DNA of 64,000 nt from Spirosoma endbachense (lineage in GTDB: Bacteria > Bacteroidota > Bacteroidia > Cytophagales > Spirosomataceae), in the NCBI RefSeq assembly GCF_010233585.1, contig NZ_CP045997.1, forward strand, positions 6,091,001-6,155,000. The letters are read 5' to 3'. Position numbers and translations under genes: made by a program. Positions 44,726 through 55,300 of this stretch are shown here, piece by piece. Numbering within the stretch: the first letter of the stretch is position 1; every line of letters begins with the position of its first letter. Under the pieces are notes generated by a model. The model searched no databases, had not been told where the DNA came from, and saw only the letters and a list, made by a program, of their open reading frames with translations.

Positions 44726-46309
44726 TTAAATGATTTTCAACCGTTCTTCTTCCAAATCGATTTGATATAACTGCTGACGGATAATATCTTCATCAATCTT
44801 CGGGTCTTTGTTGAGTTCGGTAAGGTATTGCCGTTGAGTTTCGAGCAATTCCACAAAAATTACCTTTGTCTTTTCAGTCATCCAGCTATCATCGGTGGCT
44901 TTGGCCCGCTCTTCCCATTGCTTCAGGAATTTCTCCATACCGGCGTAACCATTCAGCTCGCTTTCATATTTATTTTTCAGAAACTGATAGACGTGTTGTT
45001 TCAGGCCTTGTTTCATGTTTCGTCTGGTCAACTCTTCTGGTTCTTCTTCGATAAAGCCGTCAAACAATCTCAACCGTTTTATCAAATAAGGGAGCGTAAG
45101 TCCCTGCACCAGGAGTGTAAGCAGGATCACAACAAACGTGACAAACAGAATCAGGTTCCTTTGTGGGAAAGCGATACCATTGTCTAGCGTGATGGGTATT
45201 GCTAAAGCCGCAGCCAGCGACACCACCCCCCGCATACCCGTCCAACCCAGAAGCAGAGGCATCAGCCAACGCCTTCTATTGGATCTGGCACGAGGAAGTA
45301 CGCCAGGACGGAAGATAAACGTAGCCAGTAATGCTACATAAGAACTAATGACTCTGGCCGCAATCAACACGCCTGTTACCAATACGCCAGAGCCAATGGC
45401 GGTCCGTAATGGAATGCCTTTAGCATGTAGCCCTTCGACAATTTCGGGAAGCTCCAGGCCGATGATCAGAAAGACAATACCATTCAATATAAATACAAAA
45501 CTTTCCCAGACACTAAAGCTCTGAATACGGCTGGCACTGTTTAGAAAAATAAGCCGCCTGGTCGACATAAACAAGCCACCGCTTACTACCGCCAGCACAC
45601 CCGAGCAATGAAACTGCTCAGCTACCCAATACATAAAATAAGGCTCAATAAGCGTCAGTGCTATAGCTGATTGAGCATCGAGAGGGAGTCGTTTATGAGC
45701 CTCAACAAAAATCCAGGCCAGCAATAAGCCACTACCCGCACCACCTATTACCATCCATAAAAAACTCAGAGCCGCTTGCTGCCAGATAAACTGACCTGTA
45801 GCCACAGCTACCAGGGCAAACTGGAAAATGATCAGCGATGAAGCATCATTGAGCAGGCTTTCACCTTCCAGAATAGCCGAAGTGGATTTGGGAATTTTAA
45901 CAAATTTGGTAATGGCTCCGGTACTCACCGCATCGGGTGGTGATATGATTCCTCCCAATAAAAATCCTAAGGCAATGGTAAATCCTGGAATGAAATGAGT
46001 AGCCACTACCGCTACCGACAATGCGGTAAAAAACACCACCAGAAAGGCAAAACTACCAATGATACGCCACCATTTTTTCATCTCCTTAAACGAGATCGTC
46101 CAGGAAGCCTCAAATAAGAGTGGTGGCAGGAAAATAAAAAAGATAAGGTCAGGATTGATTCGTACCCTTGGCAGACCCGAGATAAAACTAACTAACAGCC
46201 CGGCAATAACCAGCAGAACCGGATAAGCAATTTTCAGTTTGTTAGCCCACATGTTCAGCAACACGATGGCTGCTATCATGGCGAGCAGAAAAGGTAAAAG
46301 TGTGTGCAT
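44726..46309 (-). CDS. CPA1-type Na+/H+ antiporter
   Basis: A 527-residue inner-membrane antiporter with about 12 helices (residues 1-410) and a hydrophilic C-terminal tail of about 110 residues. Family blocks: DLIFFIFLPPLLFEASW, LGGIISPPDAVSTGAITKFV and ILEGESLLNDASSLIIFQFA, the latter with the ND pair of CPA1 antiporters. Function is probably export of Na+ (or K+) for pH and salt balance. The tail is charged and helical and may be regulatory. It has the minus strand to itself, 174 bp after murQ's start. Confidence 0.93.
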   Translation of the reverse strand: MHTLLPFLLAMIAAIVLLNMWANKLKIAYPVLLVIAGLLVSFISGLPRVRINPDLIFFIFLPPLLFEASWTISFKEMKKWWRIIGSFAFLVVFFTALSVAVVATHFIPGFTIALGFLLGGIISPPDAVSTGAITKFVKIPKSTSAILEGESLLNDASSLIIFQFALVAVATGQFIWQQAALSFLWMVIGGAGSGLLLAWIFVEAHKRLPLDAQSAIALTLIEPYFMYWVAEQFHCSGVLAVVSGGLFMSTRRLIFLNSASRIQSFSVWESFVFILNGIVFLIIGLELPEIVEGLHAKGIPLRTAIGSGVLVTGVLIAARVISSYVALLATFIFRPGVLPRARSNRRRWLMPLLLGWTGMRGVVSLAAALAIPITLDNGIAFPQRNLILFVTFVVILLTLLVQGLTLPYLIKRLRLFDGFIEEEPEELTRRNMKQGLKQHVYQFLKNKYESELNGYAGMEKFLKQWEERAKATDDSWMTEKTKVIFVELLETQRQYLTELNKDPKIDEDIIRQQLYQIDLEEERLKII

Positions 46310-46473
46310 TAAACCAGGGTTGTGTAGTGCTTATATTTCTAAAAAAAATAGTTGCTCATTTGTTTACACGATGAACCGACGGTTCGCTTTGCAGGCATTG
46401 CATGAGAGATGAATTAATACCCGCCGTCGCGGCTCAATCAGTTGCACCCAGAAAAATAAAAAAAGTAATTACC

Positions 46474-47550
46474 TTATTCTTTAGCCGTCAGCGTCAATAA
46501 TTCCTGAAGATAACCGCCCCAGATGGTCGGGTTGGAATGGGTACCATGGCCCGTCGTTTTGTCCGATATAGGCAGTAGAATGTAGCGACCCCGTTTAACG
46601 CTTCCGATGTGCTTTTCCATGAGTTGGAGTTCAGGGGGATTAACCTGATCATCAGCAGAGTTTATAGCAAACAAAGGCGCTTTTATTTTAGACAGATTAG
46701 GTGCGGGATTGTAGTCCCGGGAGGCATCAAATTGATAAATAAAATCATTGGCATCCAGGGACGTAAAATACCTCTGTTCCAGCATCACCAGGGACGAATC
46801 GGCCTTTGATTTGGTGGGCGACCCTTTTTGCATCTGAAACGGACTGCTGGTCATAAAAATCAGGGATGATATGGCACCCGTTAAGCCAACCTTTGGCTGC
46901 GAGGTATACTCCCCCTGTTTCCATTCCGGATCCATTTTAATCAGATCAATGGCCATTTTCCGCACCATCCGATTTCGACCCGCAATTTCTACAGGAAGGC
47001 TCGCCAGCGGCATCAGGGCATCCATAAAATCAGGGTAGGTATAGCCCCATACCCACGCCTGCATAGCGCCCATGGAGGTACCCAAAACCAGGCGAAGATG
47101 ATTGACACCTAAATGCTCGGTGAGCAGTCGGTAGTTGGCGGCAACCATATCATCATAGGTGTATTCAGGAAACTTCATGCGTAAACCATTGCTTGGCTTG
47201 CTCGATTTTCCATGCCCTACGGCATCGGGTAATATGATATAATATTTGGCGACATCCAGCAATTGGCCGGGGCTGAATAGATTCCCGGCAAACAGATCGC
47301 TTAAAAAACCACGGCCACTGCCGGTCGTGCCATGCATGATTAAGACGGCATTGATCACCGTTCCGGTTTTGTCTTTTACTGGCTGCCCAAGGGTTGTGTA
47401 ATGGATATTGAGTTGGGGGAGAACGTCACCAGTTTCAAATTTGAAGTTTTTGATTGCGTAATCTGATTCGGTACCCGTGGGAAATTTTGCCTGGGCATAT
47501 CCATTTAGGCTGATCAGGATAGCACTCCAGAGCACTATAAATAGTTTCAT
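46474..47550 (-). CDS. Exported alpha/beta-hydrolase, MetX-like
   Basis: A 358-residue protein with a signal peptide (1-19, ending GYAQ). The fold is alpha/beta hydrolase with the nucleophile Ser in VLGTSMGAMQAW, an oxyanion region (IMHGTTGSGRG), the acidic residue in FAINSADDQVNPPE and the catalytic His in TTGHGTHSNP. The layout resembles homoserine O-acetyltransferases (MetX), but export to the periplasm argues for an esterase or lipase role instead. It is not in an operon with methionine genes. Confidence 0.85.
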   Translation of the reverse strand: MKLFIVLWSAILISLNGYAQAKFPTGTESDYAIKNFKFETGDVLPQLNIHYTTLGQPVKDKTGTVINAVLIMHGTTGSGRGFLSDLFAGNLFSPGQLLDVAKYYIILPDAVGHGKSSKPSNGLRMKFPEYTYDDMVAANYRLLTEHLGVNHLRLVLGTSMGAMQAWVWGYTYPDFMDALMPLASLPVEIAGRNRMVRKMAIDLIKMDPEWKQGEYTSQPKVGLTGAISSLIFMTSSPFQMQKGSPTKSKADSSLVMLEQRYFTSLDANDFIYQFDASRDYNPAPNLSKIKAPLFAINSADDQVNPPELQLMEKHIGSVKRGRYILLPISDKTTGHGTHSNPTIWGGYLQELLTLTAKE

Positions 47551-47704
47551 TTTTCCAGTGAAGTGGGGTTTCTAATTTGGAAGTGACTAAAAATACAGGC
47601 TAACCGGTTGTAAAACAAGCTAAAGAGACAGATGTGGTGTTCTCCAAATGCTGGCTGGTTTGGGAGAGCACCTAGTAGTTGCTACGTATAAACTGAATTG
47701 GTCA

Positions 47705-48931
47705 TTAATGGAAAACCGGCGCTGTTTGACCATCCTCTACTACAGGTCGAACAATCTTCCGACGGCCAATGAGCAAAATCAGCAGTGCGCCCGTTGCAGC
47801 CACGGCCATTATACTGATCATGGGCACTGCCGATTGAACATCAAATAGGCTTACGGCCACCGAAGCAAGCGCCCCAATGCCCATCTGGAGAGCACCCATC
47901 AGCGCCGATGCACTTCCGGCATTATTCGCAAACGGCGCTAATGATAACGCCGACGTATTAGGATTGGTAAAACCCAGGCAACACAGAAAGGCAAATAAAA
48001 ACGCAATCGTGCTAAACAGTCCCAGCAAGCCCAATAGCGCACTAATTAAGAAAATGAGGCCAATTATCGATTGGCTCAGTAAGGCGACAGGTACAATCTG
48101 TTCACTTCGATAGTAACGCAAAGCGATACTGTTCAGTTGGCTGGAGCCAATAAAGCCGACAGACAAAAAGGCGAATATCCATCCATATCCCTGGCCACTG
48201 ACTTTGTATATACCCATAAATACCTGCGCTGATCCAGCCACATAAGCAAACAAACCCGAGAACGTAACCGCACCTGCCAGCGCATAGGTATAAAACTGGG
48301 GCTCCCGAAGCACCGACCAGAACCGGGTAAGAATTGGTTTGGGCTTTAACGAATACGATGGATCAGGTTGATAGCTTTCAGGCAGCCAGAAAAAGGTAGC
48401 CAGCAGGATGAGTGTTCCCAACACCATTAAAATCAAAAATACCGCCTGCCATCCATAAGCCGCGATTACGTAGCCGCCTACTGTGGGGGCAATCATGGGT
48501 GAAGCCCCAAGCACCAGCAAGAGCAGGGAGAATACCTTGGCATTGTCCTCAATGGGAAACAAATCCCGGACCATTGCCACCGCAGCAACAGCAGCGGCAC
48601 AACTACCAATCGCCTGAACAAATCGAAGAGCGATCAGCGTATCGACAGAGTGGATGAAAAGGCAACCGGCGGATGCTACTACGTAGAGAATCAGCCCCAG
48701 ACAAAGCGGCTTCTTCCGCCCAAAGCGGTCAAGTAGCGGTCCATATAGCAATTGCCCGGCTGAGATGCCGATAAAGAAGCTCGACAGGGAAAGCGAGACA
48801 CTGGCAACGGTGGTGTGTAGGTCTTTGGCGATAGCCAGAAAACCGGGCAAATACATGTCGATTGAGAAAGGGCCCAGAGCCGATAAGGAACCCAAAATCA
48901 GAATTAAAAAGACGTATCGTTTTGTCGTCAT
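47705..48931 (-). CDS. Bcr/CflA-type multidrug efflux MFS transporter
   Basis: A 408-residue, 12-helix drug/H+ antiporter. Typical blocks are LSALGPFSIDMYLPGFLAIA at the N-terminus, SSFFIGISAGQLLYGPLLDRFGRKKPL (helix 2 and the loop 2-3 motif A, seen as GPLLDRFGRKKP), RFVQAIGSCAAAVAAVAMVRDL and SPMIAPTVGGYVIAAYGWQAVF (motif C region). The family exports bicyclomycin, sulfonamides and cysteine-like compounds. The start at 48931 is the first ATG and is preceded by a 277-bp gene-free spacer. Confidence 0.94.
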   Translation of the reverse strand: MTTKRYVFLILILGSLSALGPFSIDMYLPGFLAIAKDLHTTVASVSLSLSSFFIGISAGQLLYGPLLDRFGRKKPLCLGLILYVVASAGCLFIHSVDTLIALRFVQAIGSCAAAVAAVAMVRDLFPIEDNAKVFSLLLLVLGASPMIAPTVGGYVIAAYGWQAVFLILMVLGTLILLATFFWLPESYQPDPSYSLKPKPILTRFWSVLREPQFYTYALAGAVTFSGLFAYVAGSAQVFMGIYKVSGQGYGWIFAFLSVGFIGSSQLNSIALRYYRSEQIVPVALLSQSIIGLIFLISALLGLLGLFSTIAFLFAFLCCLGFTNPNTSALSLAPFANNAGSASALMGALQMGIGALASVAVSLFDVQSAVPMISIMAVAATGALLILLIGRRKIVRPVVEDGQTAPVFH

Positions 48932-49208
48932 TAGTGCTGAATTACTTTACGAAGTAGTTATGGGCCAATTAGCAGACTCTACTTCAACTAGCGAAGAAAT
49001 GCTCTTTAAGAAGAAGCAGTTACTTTTAATGGTTCCTCACAGGCAGCTACAAACTAAAAAGATAATCTACGTGATTGTTGCATAACTCATTTGTGGTAAG
49101 GTCCAACGGAAATTTTGATGACTAACTAATTCAGAAACGGCTATTTAGCCGAAAATTTGAGTTTTCAATAGTTGACCTTTTTCAAAATCCTTTCCGATTC
49201 CTCCTTAA

Positions 49209-49412
49209 TCACTCCTCTAAGTCATCCAATTGAAACAAAACTTCGACAGTCGTATTAAAAACCTTAGCCATCCGTAAGGCAAGTACCGTGGATGGGATAA
49301 ATTTCCCGGTTTCAATCGAATTTAGCCCCTGTCGGGATATCCCGATGTGTGTTGCCAGGTCGGCCTGTGTCCAGTTTTTCTTAGCTCGTTCCACCTTAAT
49401 CGTGTTTTTCAT
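49209..49412 (-). CDS. Small XRE-family helix-turn-helix regulator
   Basis: A 67-residue Cro/CI-type regulator: KVERAKKNWTQADLATHIGI with the helix-turn-helix, then SRQGLNSIETGKFIPSTVLA (recognition helix) and the family's LRMAKVFNTTVEVLFQ. Its ATG (49412) overlaps the stop of the membrane-protein gene as ATGA, so both are one operon. Such HTH/small-membrane-protein pairs are common; the membrane partner may modulate the regulator. The frame is open to 49466, but 49412 gives the normal family start. Confidence 0.9.
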   Translation of the reverse strand: MKNTIKVERAKKNWTQADLATHIGISRQGLNSIETGKFIPSTVLALRMAKVFNTTVEVLFQLDDLEE

Positions 49413-49803
49413 ACTCCGTACTTTTTTTTCGAAATCAACCAGCCAATAAAATAAAAACCCCAGCAATAGCCCGCCAGTTGTCCATAGCCAAACAGGTCGG
49501 GGTTCGAAATATCACATAGGCCAAGCAAAAACAACAGCATCAGCAGCATAGCTGTCAATGCAAAACCGATCACAACGGCTTCCAATTGCACCCGTTGCTT
49601 CACTTCGTCCAATACCGAAAAGTCGTTGATGAATTTAACAATAAAAATGGCGAACGTAATAATTGGTACTACTGCAATAAGTACCGAAACAGGTTGACTA
49701 AATCGTTGACCTGTTAACAGCCATGTTGCCGGCAAATAGGTGGCTACGTGCAGGAGGGCGAAGATAACCGAGCGTTGGTTCAGTTTTTTTTAGAGTGTTC
49801 CAT
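49409..49803 (-). pseudogene. Four-helix membrane protein with a frameshift in an A8 tract
   Basis: From ATG 49803 the frame reads MEHSKKN then stops. In the next frame the same protein continues: LNQRSVIFALLHVATYLPAT, then four hydrophobic helices, ending ISKKKYGV at 49409. The break lies in a run of eight A on the minus strand (plus-strand T8 at 49784-49791). Nine A would give an intact 131-residue protein. The promoter at 49828-49857 points to ATG 49803 as the true start. So the gene is phase-variable, made by slippage, or truly broken, unless the run is a sequencing error. Downstream of the shift the first usable start is TTG 49735. Confidence 0.75.
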
Positions 49804-49827
49804 TATGTTCTATTGTTTAGCTTCTTT

Positions 49828-49885
49828 CAAAGATATGTAAACGTTTCTTTTTGTCAAGTATTATAGACTTTTTGTCAAGTATTAT
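49828..49885 (-). promoter_or_regulatory. Promoter of the membrane-protein/XRE operon with paired operator repeats
   Basis: On the minus strand TTG (49857-49855) and TATCTTTG (49835-49828) are separated by 19 bp, an excellent -33/-7 pair. Two identical 18-bp repeats (CTTTTTGTCAAGTATTAT on the plus strand, 49847-49864 and 49868-49885) lie 21 bp apart, two helical turns, and cover the -33 box. This is the layout expected for autoregulation by the XRE protein. Confidence 0.75.
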
Positions 49886-50430
49886 GGCTCTTCGTGTAAT
49901 GATGATTCTTATCAGTACTGAACATTGAAGAAGAATAAGCGTATTGAGACCTTAATAGGTTTTGTTCGTAAGTGAGGTGTTCCAACAGCCCCCTACATTT
50001 TGGTTGAAGTTAGCCACCGGCCTGACAAATGATGCGTTTTGCTCGATTACTGAAACTTCTTCAGCCTCTATCCAGCCAGGAAAAATCAATTAGGCTCAAG
50101 TCGGGTTTCAGTTTGTGATTCATACCATCGATAAGCCTGTGAGAGCTACTCACCCCGCTTGCGTTGTAGTATGTAGGCTACGAAAAAGTGGGACAGGTAC
50201 TTAAATCAAAGTAGGAAATGTCCGATTATCCTTGAAAGACCAGATGCTACTGAGCTACTTTTAACTCCAGTCGAAACAGACTCGCCTAAACGGGTAAGGA
50301 CACGATGCCGTAGGCCCGAAGATGAGATGGAGTTACAGAAGTACAAGCGATGAAGGCGGAAAATCCATCATATAGATAGTATCTTTAAAAACCAGATGAA
50401 GAAGCCTTAAGCCCTGGTTCAAATACCACC
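49886..50430. other. Intergenic region without a supported gene
   Basis: 545 bp. A stop-to-stop open stretch at 50177-50353 (58 codons, no start) has a charged Arg/Glu-rich translation but no recognisable family. The region could contain remnants of a mobile element, yet I see no terminal repeats. Confidence 0.4.
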
Positions 50431-51405
50431 ATGTTTCTAGAAAAGATCAAATCCGGAGAATCAGGCGTGCTGCTTTACGGCATCACTCCGCCCAAAGCCG
50501 GTACTACCCCTGAACGCATTGCCGAAATTGCCCAAAAAACAATGGAGCGACTGTCTACCCTGGATATCGATGCACTCGTGGTATATGATGTACAGGATGA
50601 GTCGGCCCGGACAACAGAAAAAAGGCCCTTTCCGTTTTTAAATGCGCTTGACCCTCTTGTTTTTGCCGCCGACTATCTGTCGACTTTAAACATCCCGAAA
50701 ATAATCTACCGACCTGCCGGCAAATTTTCTAACGTCGAGCTATCAGCTTGGCTGGAAGAGCTGCACGGATACAATTTCTACCCTGTTTTTGTAGGCGTAC
50801 CAGCGCCGGATTTCCCGGTAAAAACTAGCCTCCCGGAAGCTTACAAGATCTGGAGCAAACACCAGGATACCTCCGTTATCGGTGCTGTAACCATCCCCGA
50901 AAGGCATAAAGTGCTGAAAGATGAAGATGTCAGGATGCTGGATAAGATGAACTGCGGAGTATCTTACTTTATTTCACAGTGTGTTTTCAATCTTGACTAC
51001 GCAAAGCAGGTCATCGAAGACCTGGCGATCAGTTGTAACAGGGAGCACATAAAATCCCCGACCATCATTTTCACGATTACCGCCTGTGGATCTACCAAAA
51101 CACTGCATTTTATGGAGTGGCTAGGTATTCACGTACCGGATGAATTGAAAGAAGACCTGAAAAAATCAGACGATATTCTGGAGAAATCTGTAAAGATATG
51201 CCTCGATATCGCTTCGGAGCTGACCACCTACTGTATGGAACGCTCTATCCCCTTCGGCTTCAATATCGAAAGCGTTGCCATTCGCAAAGCCGAGATCGAA
51301 GCGTCAATCTATTTAGCCAATGAGATAGGTCAGATGCTTCATCATAAAGGGGTAAGGAAGTCGTCAGAAAGTAAGGATTATGAAGTCACGAACGGTTACA
51401 GATAA
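50431..51405 (+). CDS. MetF-like methylenetetrahydrofolate reductase-family protein
   Basis: A 324-residue protein with the TIM-barrel pattern of methylenetetrahydrofolate reductases: LLYGITPPKAGTTPERIAEI at the start, LDIDALVVYDVQDESART, NIPKIIYRPAGKF, and later SYFISQCVFNLDYAKQVIE and SIPFGFNIESVAI. The first strand ends YGITPPK where true MetF has FEFFPP, and the canonical FAD-binding residues are not all evident, so it may be a divergent enzyme rather than housekeeping MetF. It lies 2 bp upstream of a GNAT gene, and the two are surely co-expressed. Confidence 0.75.
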   Translation: MFLEKIKSGESGVLLYGITPPKAGTTPERIAEIAQKTMERLSTLDIDALVVYDVQDESARTTEKRPFPFLNALDPLVFAADYLSTLNIPKIIYRPAGKFSNVELSAWLEELHGYNFYPVFVGVPAPDFPVKTSLPEAYKIWSKHQDTSVIGAVTIPERHKVLKDEDVRMLDKMNCGVSYFISQCVFNLDYAKQVIEDLAISCNREHIKSPTIIFTITACGSTKTLHFMEWLGIHVPDELKEDLKKSDDILEKSVKICLDIASELTTYCMERSIPFGFNIESVAIRKAEIEASIYLANEIGQMLHHKGVRKSSESKDYEVTNGYR

Positions 51406-51407
51406 GT

Positions 51408-51926
51408 ATGCGTGGTACTAATTTTGAAAGAGATGGTTACTCCCTTTACCAGTTTGAAAAACAGGACTGGATGTCTCTAAAAAAAATAAGACTCGAAGCG
51501 TTGACAGAAGAACCAGGAGTCTTCGGTAGCTCATTTGCAAAAGAATCACTGCTTTCCGATAGTAGCTGGCAGGAAAGGCTCGCTGCGAAAGATAAGGCGT
51601 ATTTTGGGCTGTTTCTGGATAATGGAGAATGCGTTGGCATCACTGGTATCGGAAGACAAACAAGCATGGGCAATTCGGTTGTTCTGGTCGCTTCCTATAT
51701 AAAGAAAGAACATCGAGGCCGAGGATTATCGAAACTCTTTTACGATGCACGGATCGACTGGGCCAAACAAAATGGATACGATAAAGCCATAGTTTCACAC
51801 CGTGATACCAATCTAATGTCGAAAGCGGCTAATCAGAAGGCTGGCTTCAACTTCACTCACTCGGAAGAACGAGTGTGGCCTGACGGAATACGATCAAACG
51901 AGTTATTTTATGAGCTTTGTTTGTAG
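51408..51926 (+). CDS. GNAT-family N-acetyltransferase
   Basis: A 172-residue acyl-CoA-dependent acetyltransferase. The first strand/helix (YSLYQFEKQDWMSLKKIRLE) leads to the beta core (CVGITGIGRQTSMGNSVVLV). The acetyl-CoA loop is in YIKKEHRGRGLSKLFYDARI (the R/Q-x-x-G-x-G/A motif reads HRGRGL). LMSKAANQKAGFNFTHSEER completes the fold. It starts 2 bp after the MetF-like gene. The substrate is unknown. Confidence 0.9.
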   Translation: MRGTNFERDGYSLYQFEKQDWMSLKKIRLEALTEEPGVFGSSFAKESLLSDSSWQERLAAKDKAYFGLFLDNGECVGITGIGRQTSMGNSVVLVASYIKKEHRGRGLSKLFYDARIDWAKQNGYDKAIVSHRDTNLMSKAANQKAGFNFTHSEERVWPDGIRSNELFYELCL

Positions 51927-52359
51927 TCACAGCTCAATGCGGAGTTTGCAACGTAGTGTGTATACTATGCGACTGATCGTATTTGACAGGTATTAAAAAA
52001 ATGACAATCCTACTCCAGTTCGAAGCAAATACTAATTTGATCGGACGGCATAGGCCGCGCTACGCCGAAGCAGACTGTCTTACTAAGCTCCTTTGGCTAA
52101 CATCTTCCCTGAACTAGTTGGCCGCCCGGCCCCTATCAGATGCATATCAATGTAAACGAAAGCCCAGGTTTCGCCGGGCACCCGGTGGCGAAATGTGCCA
52201 GATGAAGCCTCTGTGGCGCGGCCGTATTTCGACGATTTTAATGGCTGTCCGACTCAATCATCGGTTGGCGAAATACAACTAACCTAACACTCAAAATTTT
52301 AAAGAATTTTCCGCCAACATTACGTACCTTAACGCATACTTTCCTCTATACTCGTCAAC
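51927..52359. other. Upstream region of the caspase/CHAT gene block
   Basis: 433 bp without an ORF. GGCGAAAT occurs at about 52189 and 52265. A 7-bp stem (TTTCGCC at 52168-52174 with GGCGAAA at 52188-52194) lies in the middle. No clear -7 box precedes ATG 52360; TACTTTCC at 52337-52344 is the nearest match. Confidence 0.35.
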
Positions 52360-55300
52360 ATGCCTAGCCCTAATCTTTATGCCTTAATTGTGGGTATTGG
52401 CGCTTACGAACGGGTACGCCCTTTACGCGGGCCCGTTAACGATGCGCTTTCTGTCAATAATTATTTAGGACTATTAGCGCCCCATTTCACCCTGAACATA
52501 CAGGTCCTAACCGACCAGCAAGCCAATAAAACCGCCATTATTGACGGGTTTCAGACCCATCTGGCTCAGGCGGGTCCGGATGATACCGTGCTGTTTTATT
52601 TTGCCGGGCATGGCACGCAGGAAGCCGCCGATTCAACAATCTGGCTCACCGAAACCGACGGACAACTTGAATGCCTGGTTTGCCATGATGCGGGCACTGC
52701 CAATACATGGGATTTTCTGCTGGCCGACAAAGAACTGCGCTACCTCATCGGTCAGGTCGGCGCAACGGGGGCGCACGTCGTCACCGCGTTCGATTGCTGT
52801 CATTCGGGCGATAATACCCGATCCGACGTGTTGCTGATGGCCGCGCTTGCCGAACAGGATGTGCGCGAACGACGACTGACCTTCAACGCCCCTCAACGCC
52901 CGTATAATGGCTTTTGTTTTCACACCACGGTGCCGGCTGAATTGATTAAAAGCCATGGCATCGAAACGGCGCTGCCTCAGGGTGCGCATGTTCAGATGGC
53001 CGCCTGTGAGTCGGATGAGAGTGCGGTGGAAGTTAATGGCGAAGGCGTTTTTACCAAACATCTGCTGGCGGTGTTGGGAGCGGCTCACGGGCAGTTATCG
53101 TATGGCGATTTGCACAACCGCGTTCGGCAAACGATGCGGTTCGGCTACGAACAGCACCTACGAATATATACACCGGCGGCAGGCTCACCCAGCGATGGTG
53201 GGGATAGCCTGCTGAGCCGGGGATTTCTGAACCAGCCGCTTGATGCCGATACGCTCACGGCCTCTGTTATGTTCAATAGACAGGAAGGCTGGCTGCTCGA
53301 CGTGGGGGCTATTCATGGAGTCGGGAAGTCCGATCAAACTATTTATCTGTATGACCGCGATGGAGAACGTTATCTGCTCGGTATTGAACGGATCGGGGCC
53401 GATTATAGCGTTGTAACCCTTCCCGATGCTTTACGGCCTATACTCGACAAAATGATCGTCTATCGGGCAACAGTGGCGGGTCTGTTGAGTCAACCCATTC
53501 GGCTTCAGTTGTTCAATCACGGTGGCCTGGCAAGCGATTTACCCGATTTGTTGAGCGAGCTAAACAATCGGGCTGGCGCCTGCTTCGTGACGGAAGATGA
53601 TCCGGCTAAAGCCGACTATTGCCTGCACGTTCGTAACGGACTCTATTACATCACCCATCCTGATATAACCGATCCGTTAGCCCACGAGCGACCACTCATT
53701 CGCCCCGTTCAGGCCGACAATCCGCAGGCGTTTGAGGGATTGGCGGAAGACCTGCGCCACCTGGCCCGCTGGCACTACCTGACCCATCTCCGTAACCCCG
53801 AGGTTACTGATCCGGTATTAAATGTAGAGGTAGAAACCACATCGGAGCAGTCCATACCCTTAACTGAAGCCCATCCAGCGCCATTGCCTGTTCAGTTTAC
53901 CCGTATAAACCCAACTAAACCTTATTTGGCGCAACTTCGCATTCGGCTGACTAATCCCAATGATCAGGCGCTGTATTGTACGGTGCTGTATCTTTCGCGG
54001 GATTTTGGTTCGTTTCTGGATTTTCTGCCCACAAATTACCGCCTGGAAGCTGGCCAAAACGTCGCGTTGGGTTTGGCCGATCGAAAAGCGCCGACGGGTC
54101 GGCAAACAACATTGCGGCTGGGACTGGAAGAGGTAATCCGACAGTATAACTGGCCCACGGTTTTCGAACAGATTAAATTACTTATTACGACGGAGCCGCT
54201 GTCGGAGAAAACACTGGCGTTTATAAAGTTAAACGCGCTGCCTTCGCCCCCAGTACTGACCGACCGCAACAAACCGGAGGGAATGAACCGGGGAGCATTC
54301 GAAATCGACGCCGACGAAACCGAACCCCTACCCGAATGGAGTACGCAAACTATTACCCTTCAACTAGTTAATCCGCTTTACAACCAGGTTCGGGCGGATG
54401 AAGTAAGCCAAATGCTGGAACCGGTTGCTGACGGGTCTTACTCCGTTCAGACTGATTTTGCACTGGGTTTATATTACAAAATGACCCAGGCCAATGGGTT
54501 GCTGCCAGATTTACAACTCCGCGACGAACTGGTTTTGATACACCCGGCCGAGGGCGAACGTGGGCTCTGGAACGACCTGAAAGTAGGCATTGCCAATCGG
54601 ATAGCGAACCAGTTACGGAATCGGCAATACCGACAAAACCTGATCCGCTATCCAGACCGTATCCGCATCGTGGCGGAGGGTGATTCCTGGTTCCATTATC
54701 CGTTTCTGCTGCGGGATATTGTCGATTATCTGTCGGGAGTTTATACCGTTTACAACGTAGCCAGTGCGGGGGCCACGATGGATGACTACCTGAAAGAGGG
54801 TAGTTTTCTGGAGGCTATCGCACAGGTAAAACCAGCATTTTTCCTTCTAAGCGGAGGGGGCGATGAGTTATTTGGTGAAGCCTTTCCCCGACTCATTCGC
54901 GACGTACCCCGTACCGACGTATCGGATGCTTCCCGATATGTGTCCGACGCTATTGACGAAACGTTGGCGCAGCTAAATGAACGCTTCACCCGTATGCTGC
55001 GACTCGTGCAGCAGGGATATCCGAAGGTAAACGTACTGATACACGGTTACGATTATGTCATTCCGGCAAATACCGCCATGAATAGGCAACCCGGCTGGCT
55101 AGGTAAAATCCTGGTAGCCAAAGGTATTACGGACGCCAACGAGCGCGAAGCAATTATCCGCTATGTAGTCGATGCCTTTAACAACGAACTCCGCCGGGTG
55201 TCGGATGCTTATTCGAACGTAACGTATCTTGATTTGCGCAGTACGATTCAGCGCACCAACCGGCCCGCCGATTACTGGTACGATGAAGTTCATCCCAACG

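Noticed and set aside
48765..49085. 106-codon plus-strand ORF
   Set aside because: It lies mostly antisense to the start of the Bcr/CflA gene, and its remainder has no recognisable features.
50177..50353. Stop-to-stop open stretch of 58 codons before the MetF-like gene
   Set aside because: No start codon, charged low-information translation, no family; may be chance.
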